A DNA stretch of 64,000 bases from Flavobacteriales bacterium (GCA_016719225.1 JADKAN010000002.1:186001-250000), one strand, 5' to 3'; numbered from the stretch's first letter, positions 1 through 9,283 are shown. The notes: a model not told the origin generated them from the letters alone. Made by a program: numbers and translations.

Positions 1-443
1 ACATGGCGACGTTCACCAATTTCGGCAACGGGGTCCAGATCATGTCCACCATTGCACCCACAGCGAGCGAAGTAGGTATCCACGCCATCACCTACACGGC
101 GGTGACCAATGACCCCGTGCCATTGACAGCCACGTACACCATTTATGTGAAAGTCCTGGAAGCGAGCAGTGGAATACAAGGGTTGGCATCATCCGGCACA
201 CTATCGATCCAGCCCAATCCGGTCATGGACCGTGCGACCATCACTTGGCCCGCCGGACAACAGCCAACGCGCGTGGAGGTGTTCTCCATGAACGGCGCGA
301 TAGTGCTGGAGCAAACGCCGGTCAAAGCTTCCACGCAAATGGAACTGGACCTCCGCGGCCTGCCGGACGGGATCTACACCGTGCGTGCGACCGGTGCGAC
401 ATCCACGTCCACCGTGCGGCTTGTGAGAAGCTCGGCCAATTAG
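1..443 (+). CDS. T9SS type A sorting domain protein (3' end only)
   Basis: This is the last 146 or so codons of a larger gene that starts before the window. The frame is open from the first base to a TAG stop at 441-443, and the Met near base 3 is probably internal. The final ~80 residues have the type A T9SS sorting domain pattern: an IQPNP motif, a VEVFSMNGAIVL strand, a LRGLPDGIYTVRAT strand and a short basic end. Proteins with this domain are exported by Sec, then moved across the outer membrane by the type IX system, where the tail is cut off. The part before it is beta-rich and resembles an Ig/HYR-like module, but its function cannot be read from this fragment. Confidence 0.85.
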   Translation, partial: MATFTNFGNGVQIMSTIAPTASEVGIHAITYTAVTNDPVPLTATYTIYVKVLEASSGIQGLASSGTLSIQPNPVMDRATITWPAGQQPTRVEVFSMNGAIVLEQTPVKASTQMELDLRGLPDGIYTVRATGATSTSTVRLVRSSAN

Positions 444-462
444 GCTGAATGCCAGCGGTTCT

Positions 463-606
463 TCGTTGCGCTCTTTGCGGGCGCTGCGGTCCTGCGCGAA
501 GTAGTCCTCCCGGCACATCTTTGGTGCTATTTCTTTCTTAGCGGTGAACCCCATTGCCGTAACTCCCGGTCATTCCTTTGCGCTCTCGGCGCGCTCTGCG
601 GTTAAA
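463..606. repeat. Dispersed CGCTCTGCGG-type intergenic repeat, two degenerate copies
   Basis: Two similar stretches lie between the first gene and metG. One is at 463-496 (TTGCGCTCTTTGCGGGCGCT) and one at 575-606 (ends GCGCGCTCTGCGGTTAAA). On the other strand the second reads TTTAACCGCAGAGCGCGC. Related words recur at 8477-8504 and 9392-9527. No coding sense was found here. The longest metG frame runs back through this repeat, one reason to prefer the later metG start. Confidence 0.5.
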
Positions 607-618
607 CCCGAAGCCCCG

Positions 619-626
619 TACTTTCG
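619..626 (+). promoter_or_regulatory. Predicted -7 promoter element of metG
   Basis: TACTTTCG matches 7 of 8 positions of the Bacteroidota housekeeping -7 element TAnnTTTG (fixed positions counted with the two free ones). It ends 10 bases before the metG ATG at 637, so the leader would be only a few bases. No clear TTG -33 element is seen. Confidence 0.45.
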
Positions 627-636
627 CGGCTTCCGC

Positions 637-2739
637 ATGAAGACCCCCGCACGTACCACCGTCACCGCCGCATTGCCCTACGCTAACGGCCCCTTGCACA
701 TCGGCCACATCGCCGGTGCTTACCTGCCGGCCGACATCTACGTGCGCAACCTGAAGGCACGTGGGAAGGAGGTGCTCTTTGTCTGCGGAAGCGATGAGCA
801 TGGCGCCGCCATCACCCTGCGCGCCCTGAAGGAAGGTACCACGCCGCAGGCGATCGTGGACAAGTACCACGCGATGATGGGGAAGGCCTTCGCCGACTTC
901 GGGATCGAATTCGACATCTACCACCGCACCAGCAGCGAACTGCACAAGAAGACCTCGCAGGATTTCTTCCTGCAGTTGAATGCCAACGGTGCCTTCACGG
1001 AGAACACCGAGGAGCAGTACTACGATGCCGAGGCCAAGCAATTCCTCGCGGACCGCTACATCATCGGCACCTGCCCCAACTGCGGCAACCCCGATGCCTA
1101 CGGCGACCAGTGCGAGAAATGCGGCAGCGCGCTCAGCCCCAAGGACCTCATCAACCCGCGCAGCACGCTGAGCGGGAGCACGCCGGAATTACGCCCCACC
1201 AAGCACTGGTACCTCCCCATGGAGCGCAGCCAGGAATGGATGACGGAGTGGATCAATACCGGCATGCTTGACGGCGAGCTTCAGCACGATCCCGCCGAGT
1301 GGAAGCCGCAGGTGCTGGGCCAGTGCAACAGTTGGCTGAAGGAAGGGCTACGTCCGCGCGCCATGACGCGCGACCTCGATTGGGGCGTGCCCGTTCCGTT
1401 GCCCGGCGCGGAAGGAAAAGCGCTTTACGTATGGCTCGATGCGCCCATCGGCTACATCAGCGCCACGAAGCAATGGGCGAAGGACCACAACACCGAATGG
1501 GAGAAGTGGTGGAAGGCCGACGACACGCGCCTGCTGCATTTCATCGGCAAGGACAACATCGTTTTCCATTGCATCATCTTCCCGATCCTGCTGAAGGAGC
1601 ACGGTGGTTTCATCCTTCCGCAGAACGTGCCCGCTAATGAATTCCTCAACCTCGAGGGCCGAAAGCTCAGCACCAGTCGCAACTGGGCCGTGTGGTTGCA
1701 CGAATACATCGAGCGCTGGCCGGACCGCCAGGATGAGCTGCGCTATGCGCTCGCCACCATCTTCCCGGAGTTCAAGGACAGTGAGTTCACGTGGAAGGAT
1801 TTCCAGGACAAGAACAACAACGAACTGGTGGCCATCATCGGCAATTTCGTGCAGCGCATCTTCGTGCTCTGCAACAAGTATTACGGCGGCAAGGTGCCGG
1901 AACCCGCCCCGTCCAACGCGGTGCAAGGGGAACAGGACACCGTGCTGTGGGCAGAGCTTTCGGGCATCCCCGGAAAAGTGGCGGCGGACATCGATAAGTT
2001 CCGCTTCCGCGATGCGCTGGCCACGGCCATGAACGCTGCTCGCTTAGGCAACAAATACCTCACGGACACCGAGCCTTGGAAGTTGGAGAAGACCGATCCG
2101 GACCGGGTGCGCACGGTGCTCTTCAACGGCCTGCGGATCTCCGCCGCGCTCAGTGTGTTGCTGGAGCCGTTCCTGCCTTTCACCGCGCAGAAGCTGCGCA
2201 CGATGCTTGGCCTCGGCGACTTGAAATGGGCCGATGCGCTGCGTGATGGGCTCATCGTTCCCGGCGCTGCGATCGGCAAGCCGGAGCACTTGTTCAAACC
2301 CATCACCGACGCGGAGATCGCCGTTGAGGTGGAACGCCTGAAAGCCAACGAGCCAATGGACCAGAAGCCTACAGCACCGAAAGCCGAAATCCCGTCGAAA
2401 GTGGACAAGGCCGCCATCGCCTTTGATGACTTCGCGAAGCTCGATCTGCGCATCGGTACCATTATCGCTGCGGAGAAAGTACCCAAGGCCGACAAGCTGC
2501 TCAAGCTCGCCATCGAGATCGGTGAGGCGGAGCCTCGCACCATCGTCAGTGGTATTGCGCAACACTTCACACCGGAAGAACTTCCGGGACAACAAGTGCT
2601 GCTGCTCTGCAACCTCGAGCCGCGCAAAATGCGCGGCGTGGAAAGCCAAGGCATGGTGCTGATGGCGGAGGATGCCGAAGGAAAGTTGCGGTTCGTGCAG
2701 CCTTCCGAAGCGGTGCCAGCTGGGAGTGAGGTGCGGTGA
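637..2739 (+). CDS. metG: Methionine--tRNA ligase
   Basis: Class I methionyl-tRNA synthetase (EC 6.1.1.10), 700 residues, charges tRNA-Met in the cytoplasm. The N-terminal Rossmann fold shows the PYANGPLHIGHIAGAY signature (HIGH motif). A zinc knuckle follows with two Cys pairs (CPNCGNP and CEKCG). The KMSKS equivalent is KLSTS in GRKLSTSRNWAVW. After the helical anticodon-binding region a C-terminal Trbp111/EMAPII-type tRNA-binding domain starts near FDDFAKLDLRIGTI and ends the protein, as in dimeric bacterial MetRS. The frame is open 31 codons further up to 544, but that part lies in an intergenic repeat and before a promoter-like element. The ATG at 637 gives the family-like start MKTPARTTVTAALPYANG. 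Confidence 0.97.
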   Translation: MKTPARTTVTAALPYANGPLHIGHIAGAYLPADIYVRNLKARGKEVLFVCGSDEHGAAITLRALKEGTTPQAIVDKYHAMMGKAFADFGIEFDIYHRTSSELHKKTSQDFFLQLNANGAFTENTEEQYYDAEAKQFLADRYIIGTCPNCGNPDAYGDQCEKCGSALSPKDLINPRSTLSGSTPELRPTKHWYLPMERSQEWMTEWINTGMLDGELQHDPAEWKPQVLGQCNSWLKEGLRPRAMTRDLDWGVPVPLPGAEGKALYVWLDAPIGYISATKQWAKDHNTEWEKWWKADDTRLLHFIGKDNIVFHCIIFPILLKEHGGFILPQNVPANEFLNLEGRKLSTSRNWAVWLHEYIERWPDRQDELRYALATIFPEFKDSEFTWKDFQDKNNNELVAIIGNFVQRIFVLCNKYYGGKVPEPAPSNAVQGEQDTVLWAELSGIPGKVAADIDKFRFRDALATAMNAARLGNKYLTDTEPWKLEKTDPDRVRTVLFNGLRISAALSVLLEPFLPFTAQKLRTMLGLGDLKWADALRDGLIVPGAAIGKPEHLFKPITDAEIAVEVERLKANEPMDQKPTAPKAEIPSKVDKAAIAFDDFAKLDLRIGTIIAAEKVPKADKLLKLAIEIGEAEPRTIVSGIAQHFTPEELPGQQVLLLCNLEPRKMRGVESQGMVLMAEDAEGKLRFVQPSEAVPAGSEVR

Positions 2740-2744
2740 GGTTG

Positions 2745-3048
2745 GCAAGCCTGGTCGCGATGACGGTGCCGCGCGACATCGCGAGGAGATCCGCAGCCCC
2801 GAAGGGCTGCGGGCCGACGTGGCGATCTCGTTCCCGCTAGGGCTTGATCGCTGGCGAGAACGCTTGCTTGAACGGAGAGGGAATACGGCTGGGGTAAAGG
2901 CCGCAGGCGCCGGGATAACCCCGATACATATCGGGGCGCGTCGTCGCAAAGCCTCCTCGCGATGACGATGAGAGAGCAGCCGCAGGCGCCGATGCGAGAT
3001 CGCTTCCCGGCTCGGAGACCGGGACCGCAAAGCCTCCTCGCGATGACG
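2745..3048. repeat. Interspersed GCAAAGCCTCCTCGCGATGACG repeats
   Basis: The gap between metG and the next gene holds three same-direction copies of a ~22-base word at 2745-2766, 2945-2967 and 3026-3048 (core CCTCCTCGCGATGACGG; the first copy is degenerate). A partial inverted copy is at 2773-2788 (CATCGCGAGGAG). Between them at 2919-2936 is a perfect 8-bp-arm palindrome, CCCCGATA-CA-TATCGGGG. No gene is supported in 2740-3194. The pattern resembles dispersed palindromic intergenic elements; its origin is unknown to me. Confidence 0.6.
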
Positions 3049-3144
3049 GCCGCTGCGTTCTCGCGAGGACGCACCGCTTCCTCCCACCCATCCTTTGGGT
3101 ACATCCGTGTTTGACACCATTGAGGACCTCCGGTACGAAAACCC

Positions 3145-3175
3145 GAAAGGGCCACCTCGCAGAGGCAGCCCTTTC
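3145..3175 (-). terminator. Probable intrinsic terminator of the 1678-residue surface protein gene
   Basis: On the minus strand GAAAGGGC pairs with GCCCTTTC, with an inner GCCTC/GAGG stem, 20 bases past the stop codon at 3195. A short TTTT run follows. The U-tract is weak, so this may be only a stabilising 3' hairpin. Confidence 0.55.
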
Positions 3176-3194
3176 AGCTAATAGTTCAATAAGA

Positions 3195-6100
3195 TCAGCG
3201 CACCAGCGGTACCCGGAACGTACGCTCCGTGTTGCCGCTCGTCACGCGCACGAACCAAACGCCCGTGCTCAGTTCGCGGTCCGAAAGCGTGATGGTGTTC
3301 GGCTTCACAACACTGTTACGGCTCATCACCAAGCGACCCGTGGCATCGTAAACGGCCACATCCACCGGGGCATTCCCGAAGGCATGGTCGATCACCAGCT
3401 GTTGCTGCGTGGCGTATACGTTGAAGGTGTTCCCGTTGCTTACCGGTGTGACGGCGGTGGTGATGTCCACCATGATCTCCTGGGTGGAGATGTCCGAGCA
3501 GGTGCCATCGGTGGAGGTGAGGGTCACCGTGTAGGTGCCGGGCTCCGTGTAAATGTGCTCGGGGTTCATCTCGGTGCTGGTGTTGCCATCGCCGAAGTCC
3601 CAGGCCCACGCGTTGCTGGAGGTGCTGGTGTTGGTAAAGGCGACCGGTGTATTCTCCACGGCCGTGCCAATGGTGAAGCCCGCGATGGCGCCTTCGCCCG
3701 CTGCAATGGTGAAGCTCTCCGTGGTGGAGCAGCCGTTCTCATCGGTCACGATCACTTGGTGTTCGCCTGCGGTACCGATGAATTCCGGACCGGTGGTACC
3801 GTTGTTCCAGAGGTAGGCAAGGTCGCCCGTGCCGCCGGTGGCTGCAACATTCACGGAACCGTCCGCGCTGGTGGGGCAGGTCGTGGCGGTGCTCGTTGCC
3901 AAGGTGGAGATGGCCGCAGGTGCTTCGATGCTGAAATCAGCAGCTACTGTGCCGCACGCACCCATGGGAGAAACGTGCACGCTGTAGTTGCCCGCGCCCA
4001 GCACATCGTTGATGGCCACACCATTCTCGATGCCGTTCTGGGTAAGCAGGATGTTGCCGAACGCATCCGTCCAATTGATGTCCACCGGACCGTTGGCAAC
4101 CACCACCGTGGCGGTGCCGTTGGGCGTGTTGGCGCAGGTGGCGTTCTCGGCGTACAAGGGCAGGGGAGCCGTACCGTGCAGCAGGAAGCGGGGCGCGCTT
4201 GCATCGTCATCGGCATTGATGGCGAAACTGTAGCTGGCCCCATCGGTCAGCGGCGTGATGGTGCCGGTGCTGAGGTCCTCCAAGCTGATGCAGCTCAGAC
4301 CCTGCATACCGGCGATCGCCGCGCTGATGGTATACGTGCCGGTAACGTCCACATCCACGGTAACGGGAATGCTGATGTCCGTGGTGTAAGCACCGAAGAA
4401 GTTGATGGAGAGCGCGTCACCATTGCTTCCTTTTGTGGCCACTTGCGGGGCGCCGAAGGTGTGGAAAGTGAATTTCAGCGCGTCCTCGGCATCCATTTCG
4501 GGTGTGCCTTGGTCGAATACGAACACGGTCTCATCGCTGTAGGTGTTCAACGCGCTCGCCACCGTCAGGCGCACGATGGGGCGCACGGCCAATAGATCGC
4601 CACCAAAGACGCCGCCTGCGAGGTCATTGATCTTGTCGCTCTCGCTCACGGTGGTGGTCACGTTCGATCCGTCCGCTTTCAGCCAGAAGGCCTGGCTACT
4701 TTGGATCTTGCCGTTCACTTGGCCGACGCCAACACCCGCTGAATACGACTGGTGGGAGCCGGTCACAGGGTTGAAGATCCAATACATGTTCTCCACATCG
4801 CTGCCGCGGCTGATGGAATCGAACGCGATCGCGCTTGGAAGTGGGTTGCTCACCAAGTTCCAACCATCCTGTGCGACCGTGCCACTGCTGGTGAAGCTCA
4901 TGGGCAGGGTGATGGGCGTGTTAGCGATGTTCGGTGCGCCGGTCATATCCACGGTGAAGGCCGCAGTGGAAACGAAGTTGTCGCCGCTCCAAGCCAGGAA
5001 ACCCTGACCTGCAGTGAGTGGTTGGGTGTTGCTGGTAACGCCGACTACGCCCACGTTCTGGTTAGGAGTGACGTCGGTCTCATTGTAGTACCGGATGCTG
5101 GGCCAGAAAATGCCGCTTCCGGGTGGATCGTAGAAGTTGGGGTACGCCGAACCGGGGTAGCCCGCCGTGAAGAAATCATCCTGCCAGTTGGCAACGGTCT
5201 GGCCGGCCACGGGGCTGCCGAGGAAGCGCCAGTTGGTGGCCCCGCCGGGGATGTAGCGCTGCATGGTGAGGTTGCCGGTATACGTGGCAACACCCTCCAC
5301 CTTGCTCAAACGGCCGGTGCGGACTGCATCGCTGGTCAGTGTCACGGTCCCGCCGCTGGCATCGAAGTCCCCATCGATCAGGCGCAAGGAACCGCGGATG
5401 TTGATCGTTGCGTACGTGATCAGATCGCCCGGCACGTTGGCGGTGAGGTTGTAGAGGTTCAAGGAGTTGGCACTGGTCACCACGGAAGCACCCAAGAAGG
5501 TGAGCGTGCTCACATCATTCGCGGTCACGTTGCCGCTGAAGTCACCATCACCGAACACCCGGAAGTCCGTGGCGGTGTTGAGCACCAATGTGCCACCTGT
5601 TTCAACGGTTACAGGACCCAGATTCACGTTGGCGGTATTGGTGACGGTATTGCCGCTCTGCACCACCATGGCGCTGGCATAGGTCCATACGGCCGGGCCG
5701 GCAGTACCGCCTGGCGTATTACTCCAGATGTTGTCGGTAACGTTCCCGGTAGCGCGGCTGTAATAGGCATTCGCTGCTGTGGTCACGGTGATCACGTTGC
5801 TGTTCGGGGAGATGCAGTTGTCTTGCACGGCACGGACACGGTAGTAGTAGGTGGTGGCAGGGTCCAGGCCGGTTACGGATTGTGTGGTACCCGATACGTA
5901 GAGGTTGTTGTAGCCGGAAACGAAAAGCGGCCCTCCTGTCGCATCCAGGGAAACGTCTTCCAGACGATTTGTGCCACTACTACCCAAAGCACCAGACACG
6001 GCACTATTAGATGTCATGATCCAACGGACGAAAACCTGCGCTTGGTTGTCACAGGCGCTTGGAAGTGGCAGGTTAGATAATACTCCTGTAGTGAAGGCGT

Positions 6101-8231
6101 TATTTCCCACTGTTATTGACCCACCCGTCACATTAGTCCACGCTCCTAGTGTGCCGATGCGATACTCGATTTTAAAATCTTTTGGCCCAGTATTCGAGCT
6201 TCTCTGTTTTGAGGAAAGCGTTATGCCGGAATAACCCGTCGTAACAAAATCGATCAACCAATATTTGGTTCCACTACCGCCATCCCAACCGGAGTTTGTA
6301 ATAGCATTCGCGGTTGTACCTGCACTGTAGTTGATTGTCCCAGATGCTGTAGATGTTACTGTCTTGCCGCTGTTAACGGGAAGTCCACTATCAGCGATCG
6401 CATCATCATCATCAAAATCCCACCCAACTAGATTAGCGGCAGCCGACATGAACGTGGCCGAAGTGCTCACATCCAGCCTGTACCCAGTAGCACCTGCAAC
6501 CGCGCCCCAATTGGCAGTGAACCCGGAAGTGCCCACACTTGTGCCAATTGTGGCGACCGGCGCAGCGACCGGGGAGTATGCGGTCGTGAAGCTACCTTGC
6601 ATGCCGTATGTGGTTCCGGAGGCCCGCGTAGCATAAGCGTGGGTATAGTAGACCGTACAAGGTGCCAAGCCCGAAAGCGCGCTACTGAAGGCCGTGCCGA
6701 TGAGGTTTGTGCTCGGTACGGCGGTGCCGGTGCCGTTCGTAAAGCCCAACGTGGTGCTGTACTCAATGCCGTATGCCGTAACCGTGCCGCAGATGCCGGT
6801 CGTGTTAATTGTGCCAGCCACGGTTGCGGAGGAAGTTGTAATCGCTGAGGCAGTGCCGGTGGTTACGATAGGTGCCGTGTCCACGCCACTGCCAATAGCA
6901 GCCACGTTAATGCTGGTTGCGCCACCGCCGCCCACGAGGATATTCCCGTTATAGCTCCCGACGACAGTCGGGTCGAACTTGACATAGACGTCCCGGCCAA
7001 AGCTACCAGCGCCATGGGTAATGGTAAGGCTACTAGTATAAGGGCCGCCGGCACTGGTAGCGTAAGAGAAGCCATTTAACGCAGCCAAAGTAAGGTCGGC
7101 AAGGGTAAGGCTGGAACCGGTGAGAAGGAAGGAGTTGTAAGCGGAAGGGCCGCTATTGATGCACCGCAGACCGAAGGTCGGCAAGGTGGTTGCAGATAAC
7201 GAGGGAGTGGTTGAAGTGATCGTGAATATTTTAGCGTTACTACCTGAAGGTGACGCCCCAGTGGTCACCACGGTCACGCTTGCAGTGCCGGCGGTCAGGA
7301 TATCAGCGGCGGTTATCGAAGCGGTCAATTGTGTAGCGCTGATGAACGTAGTGCTGCGTGGGCTTCCGTTCCAGTTCACAACGCTCGATCCGCTGATGTA
7401 GTTAGCGCCGTTCACAGTGAGGGTGAACGCCGTGCCGCCTTCCACCGCGTTGGTAGGGGCGATGGTGGAAATGATAGGGGTAGTTGCTGGAACGGTCCAA
7501 GCTATCGTCACATCATCTATGGAAAGTCCATGATCTGATCCAGTGTGATTCGGATCATCCCATTTGATCATGATATAGTTTCCCGCCGCAAGACTCAATG
7601 ATGGGATGGCAGTTGCTGATTTCACTGAACGGTTCGCTGCTGCATTGCCATCCAAAGCGCCAGCAGTACCACCCGTTATCGGCGAGGTGAAATCAAGAGC
7701 GGTAACTGCAGTCCAACCCGCATTGGCATTGGGGTTTAGCGCAGATATGATTGAGGAAGAGGTCTTGTAGTAGAACGAGACCGTTTGAGCAACGGCGGCA
7801 GAATTCCGCCATTGCTCACCCGTATAAGCAACCGTAATATTGGTTATTGCTGAAGCGGAATTATTTCTAAGCAAGACACCCCATGCAAAACTTCCGGGTG
7901 TCCCCGAACCCAAGGACCCCATCGCCCGGTCAGAATTTGTCCCTGTCCCATAGCTATAACCCGCACCTGTGCTTGCAGTTCCGCCATCGGCTACGTTTAA
8001 ACTCCCACCAGCAAGCGATTTCTGCCAGTACCAGTTGGAAATGGTGGAGTTATCAGTCCACGCACCAGTGCCTGTCGTTGAGAGCGTATTGAAGTTCTGT
8101 ATGTTATTTCCCGTAACCGTCATGCTGACCTGCGCATTGACCTTAATACTGGGATATGCGGCTATGCCGACGACTAAACCTATCCCGGCCAAGCGAGCGA
8201 CAAGGGACCGCAGCGTAAAGAAAGTCTTCAT
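3195..8231 (-). CDS. T9SS type A multidomain surface protein (IPT, Fn3, SprB-like, PKD)
   Basis: Secreted or cell-surface protein of 1678 residues. It begins with a signal peptide (MKTFFTLRSLVARLAG, cut near VNAQ). Approximate domain order: a jelly-roll-like domain (28-235) that ends in DHGLSIDDVTIAW; an IPT/TIG fold (240-325); beta-sandwich and Fn3-like modules; an Fn3 interrupted by about 170 residues (597-767); a region with the T9SS-typical MQRYIPGGATNWRFLGSPV motif; an SprB-like unit; a PKD domain (WAWDFGDGNTST, ~1518-1590); and a type A T9SS sorting domain (last ~88 residues, ending in RVPLVR). The ATG at 8231 was chosen over an upstream in-frame start because it opens the signal peptide. 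Substrate or partner is unknown. Two coding stretches look less GC-rich than the rest. Confidence 0.9.
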   Translation of the reverse strand: MKTFFTLRSLVARLAGIGLVVGIAAYPSIKVNAQVSMTVTGNNIQNFNTLSTTGTGAWTDNSTISNWYWQKSLAGGSLNVADGGTASTGAGYSYGTGTNSDRAMGSLGSGTPGSFAWGVLLRNNSASAITNITVAYTGEQWRNSAAVAQTVSFYYKTSSSIISALNPNANAGWTAVTALDFTSPITGGTAGALDGNAAANRSVKSATAIPSLSLAAGNYIMIKWDDPNHTGSDHGLSIDDVTIAWTVPATTPIISTIAPTNAVEGGTAFTLTVNGANYISGSSVVNWNGSPRSTTFISATQLTASITAADILTAGTASVTVVTTGASPSGSNAKIFTITSTTPSLSATTLPTFGLRCINSGPSAYNSFLLTGSSLTLADLTLAALNGFSYATSAGGPYTSSLTITHGAGSFGRDVYVKFDPTVVGSYNGNILVGGGGATSINVAAIGSGVDTAPIVTTGTASAITTSSATVAGTINTTGICGTVTAYGIEYSTTLGFTNGTGTAVPSTNLIGTAFSSALSGLAPCTVYYTHAYATRASGTTYGMQGSFTTAYSPVAAPVATIGTSVGTSGFTANWGAVAGATGYRLDVSTSATFMSAAANLVGWDFDDDDAIADSGLPVNSGKTVTSTASGTINYSAGTTANAITNSGWDGGSGTKYWLIDFVTTGYSGITLSSKQRSSNTGPKDFKIEYRIGTLGAWTNVTGGSITVGNNAFTTGVLSNLPLPSACDNQAQVFVRWIMTSNSAVSGALGSSGTNRLEDVSLDATGGPLFVSGYNNLYVSGTTQSVTGLDPATTYYYRVRAVQDNCISPNSNVITVTTAANAYYSRATGNVTDNIWSNTPGGTAGPAVWTYASAMVVQSGNTVTNTANVNLGPVTVETGGTLVLNTATDFRVFGDGDFSGNVTANDVSTLTFLGASVVTSANSLNLYNLTANVPGDLITYATINIRGSLRLIDGDFDASGGTVTLTSDAVRTGRLSKVEGVATYTGNLTMQRYIPGGATNWRFLGSPVAGQTVANWQDDFFTAGYPGSAYPNFYDPPGSGIFWPSIRYYNETDVTPNQNVGVVGVTSNTQPLTAGQGFLAWSGDNFVSTAAFTVDMTGAPNIANTPITLPMSFTSSGTVAQDGWNLVSNPLPSAIAFDSISRGSDVENMYWIFNPVTGSHQSYSAGVGVGQVNGKIQSSQAFWLKADGSNVTTTVSESDKINDLAGGVFGGDLLAVRPIVRLTVASALNTYSDETVFVFDQGTPEMDAEDALKFTFHTFGAPQVATKGSNGDALSINFFGAYTTDISIPVTVDVDVTGTYTISAAIAGMQGLSCISLEDLSTGTITPLTDGASYSFAINADDDASAPRFLLHGTAPLPLYAENATCANTPNGTATVVVANGPVDINWTDAFGNILLTQNGIENGVAINDVLGAGNYSVHVSPMGACGTVAADFSIEAPAAISTLATSTATTCPTSADGSVNVAATGGTGDLAYLWNNGTTGPEFIGTAGEHQVIVTDENGCSTTESFTIAAGEGAIAGFTIGTAVENTPVAFTNTSTSSNAWAWDFGDGNTSTEMNPEHIYTEPGTYTVTLTSTDGTCSDISTQEIMVDITTAVTPVSNGNTFNVYATQQQLVIDHAFGNAPVDVAVYDATGRLVMSRNSVVKPNTITLSDRELSTGVWFVRVTSGNTERTFRVPLVR

Positions 8232-8286
8232 GTAGAAGGGTTTTAGAGCCGGAAAACGAAGCAATGAGGCGCTCCTTTCCAAGGAA

Positions 8287-8294
8287 CAAAACTA
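8287..8294 (-). promoter_or_regulatory. Predicted -7 promoter element of the 1678-residue surface protein gene
   Basis: On the minus strand this reads TAGTTTTG, a full match to TAnnTTTG, 55 bases before the ATG at 8231. No TTG is found at the usual -33 distance. Confidence 0.5.
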
Positions 8295-8476
8295 ACCGTT
8301 CCTGCCGCGTGGGCGTAGCTGTTCAGTAGATTCTTTTCAACGCCTTGATGTTCAGGCGGGTCCGCCTACTAGCGGGGGTGCCAAAGGGCAGGTCCGTGCA
8401 CCCTCAAAGGGTATTCGCTTGGAAGACAACAGCGGGGGAAGGAATACCGCCCAATGCCAAGCAGCAACCCGCCGAA

Positions 8477-8504
8477 CCTCGGTGCCTCCGTGCCTCTGTG
8501 GTAA
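8477..8504. repeat. Dispersed CACAGAGGCACGGAGGC-type repeat
   Basis: The minus strand reads TTACCACAGAGGCACGGAGG and continues CACCGAGG. It is an internally repetitive word of the same flavour as the copies at 463-606 and 9392-9527. It lies in the 8295-8528 gap, which otherwise holds nothing recognisable. Confidence 0.5.
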
Positions 8505-8528
8505 GATCAACCTCTGATCCCCCCGACC

Positions 8529-9185
8529 TCACTTCCCCCCAAAGAGCTTCTGGTCGGTCAGGTTGTACACCTCTTGGATCTCGTGGAGCAATTTCGGGAA
8601 GTCGATCATGAGGTCCTTCAGCAGTCCGGTGCGCATGTCGAACACCCAGCCGTGCACCACGGGGTAGCCTTCCGACACATAGCGCTGTTGCACGATGGCG
8701 TGCTTGATCACGTTCAGGCACTGCTCCTGCACGTTCAGTTCCACCAAGCGGTCGTACCGGAGGTTCTCGTCGGTGATCCCATCCAGCTCAGCATGGTGCA
8801 GGCGGTACACGTCACGGATGTTCCGCAGCCAAGGATTCAGTATGCCGAGGTCGCTTGGGGTCATGGCCGCCTTGATGCCGCCGCAGCCGTAGTGGCCGCA
8901 GACCACCACATGCTTCACGCGCAACACCCTTACGGCATAGTCGATCACGCACATGGCGTTAAGATCCGTGTTCGGCACCAGGTTGCCCACGTTGCGGTGC
9001 ACGAACACGTCGCCGGGTCCGGCGCCCATCAGCTCTTCGGCGGTAACGCGGCTGTCGCTGCAACCGATGTAGAGGAATTCGGGGTTCTGGTCCACGGCCA
9101 GTTTCTTGAAGAAATCGGTGTCCGTCCGGGTCTTGGTGGTGATCCATTGGCGGTTGTTCTCGAAGATCTTGGCGTAGGTATCCAT
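8529..9185 (-). CDS. can: Beta-class carbonic anhydrase
   Basis: Cytoplasmic zinc enzyme that interconverts CO2 and bicarbonate (EC 4.2.1.1), 218 residues, the usual length for the Can/CynT family. Zinc ligands are visible as C42 and D44 of the CSDSR motif and H98 and C101 of CGHYGCGG. R46 completes the Asp-Arg dyad. The HRNVGNLV segment is also typical. The ATG at 9185 gives the standard start MDTYAKIFENN. It stands alone on the minus strand, divergent from tRNA-Arg. It supplies bicarbonate for carboxylations or helps pH balance; which one matters here cannot be told from the sequence. Confidence 0.96.
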   Translation of the reverse strand: MDTYAKIFENNRQWITTKTRTDTDFFKKLAVDQNPEFLYIGCSDSRVTAEELMGAGPGDVFVHRNVGNLVPNTDLNAMCVIDYAVRVLRVKHVVVCGHYGCGGIKAAMTPSDLGILNPWLRNIRDVYRLHHAELDGITDENLRYDRLVELNVQEQCLNVIKHAIVQQRYVSEGYPVVHGWVFDMRTGLLKDLMIDFPKLLHEIQEVYNLTDQKLFGGK

Positions 9186-9205
9186 GGCGATAGGTTAATG
9201 GGGTG

Positions 9206-9213
9206 CAAAGTTG
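9206..9213 (-). promoter_or_regulatory. Predicted -7 promoter element of can
   Basis: On the minus strand CAACTTTG differs from TAnnTTTG only at its first base and ends 20 bases before the can ATG. Confidence 0.35.
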
Positions 9214-9265
9214 CGGGATAGGGCGCAGTGGTCGTGCATCGTGCTGATCCCTCGGGTCGCGCAGT

Positions 9266-9273
9266 TAAATTCG
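9266..9273 (+). promoter_or_regulatory. Predicted -7 promoter element of tRNA-Arg
   Basis: TAAATTCG, one mismatch to TAnnTTTG, ends 10 bases before the mature tRNA 5' end. This leaves a short 5' leader for RNase P. Confidence 0.5.
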
Positions 9274-9283
9274 CGCCGCCTTT

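Noticed and set aside
544..636. Upstream extension of metG by 31 codons
   Set aside because: It runs through a dispersed intergenic repeat and the predicted promoter. The family start is at 637.
3111..6080. Long plus-strand open frames (494 and 442 codons) opposite the 1678-residue surface protein gene
   Set aside because: They lie fully antisense to a gene with clear domains. GC-rich codon bias leaves such frames open, and their sequences (long runs of Gly, Val, His, Arg) match no family.
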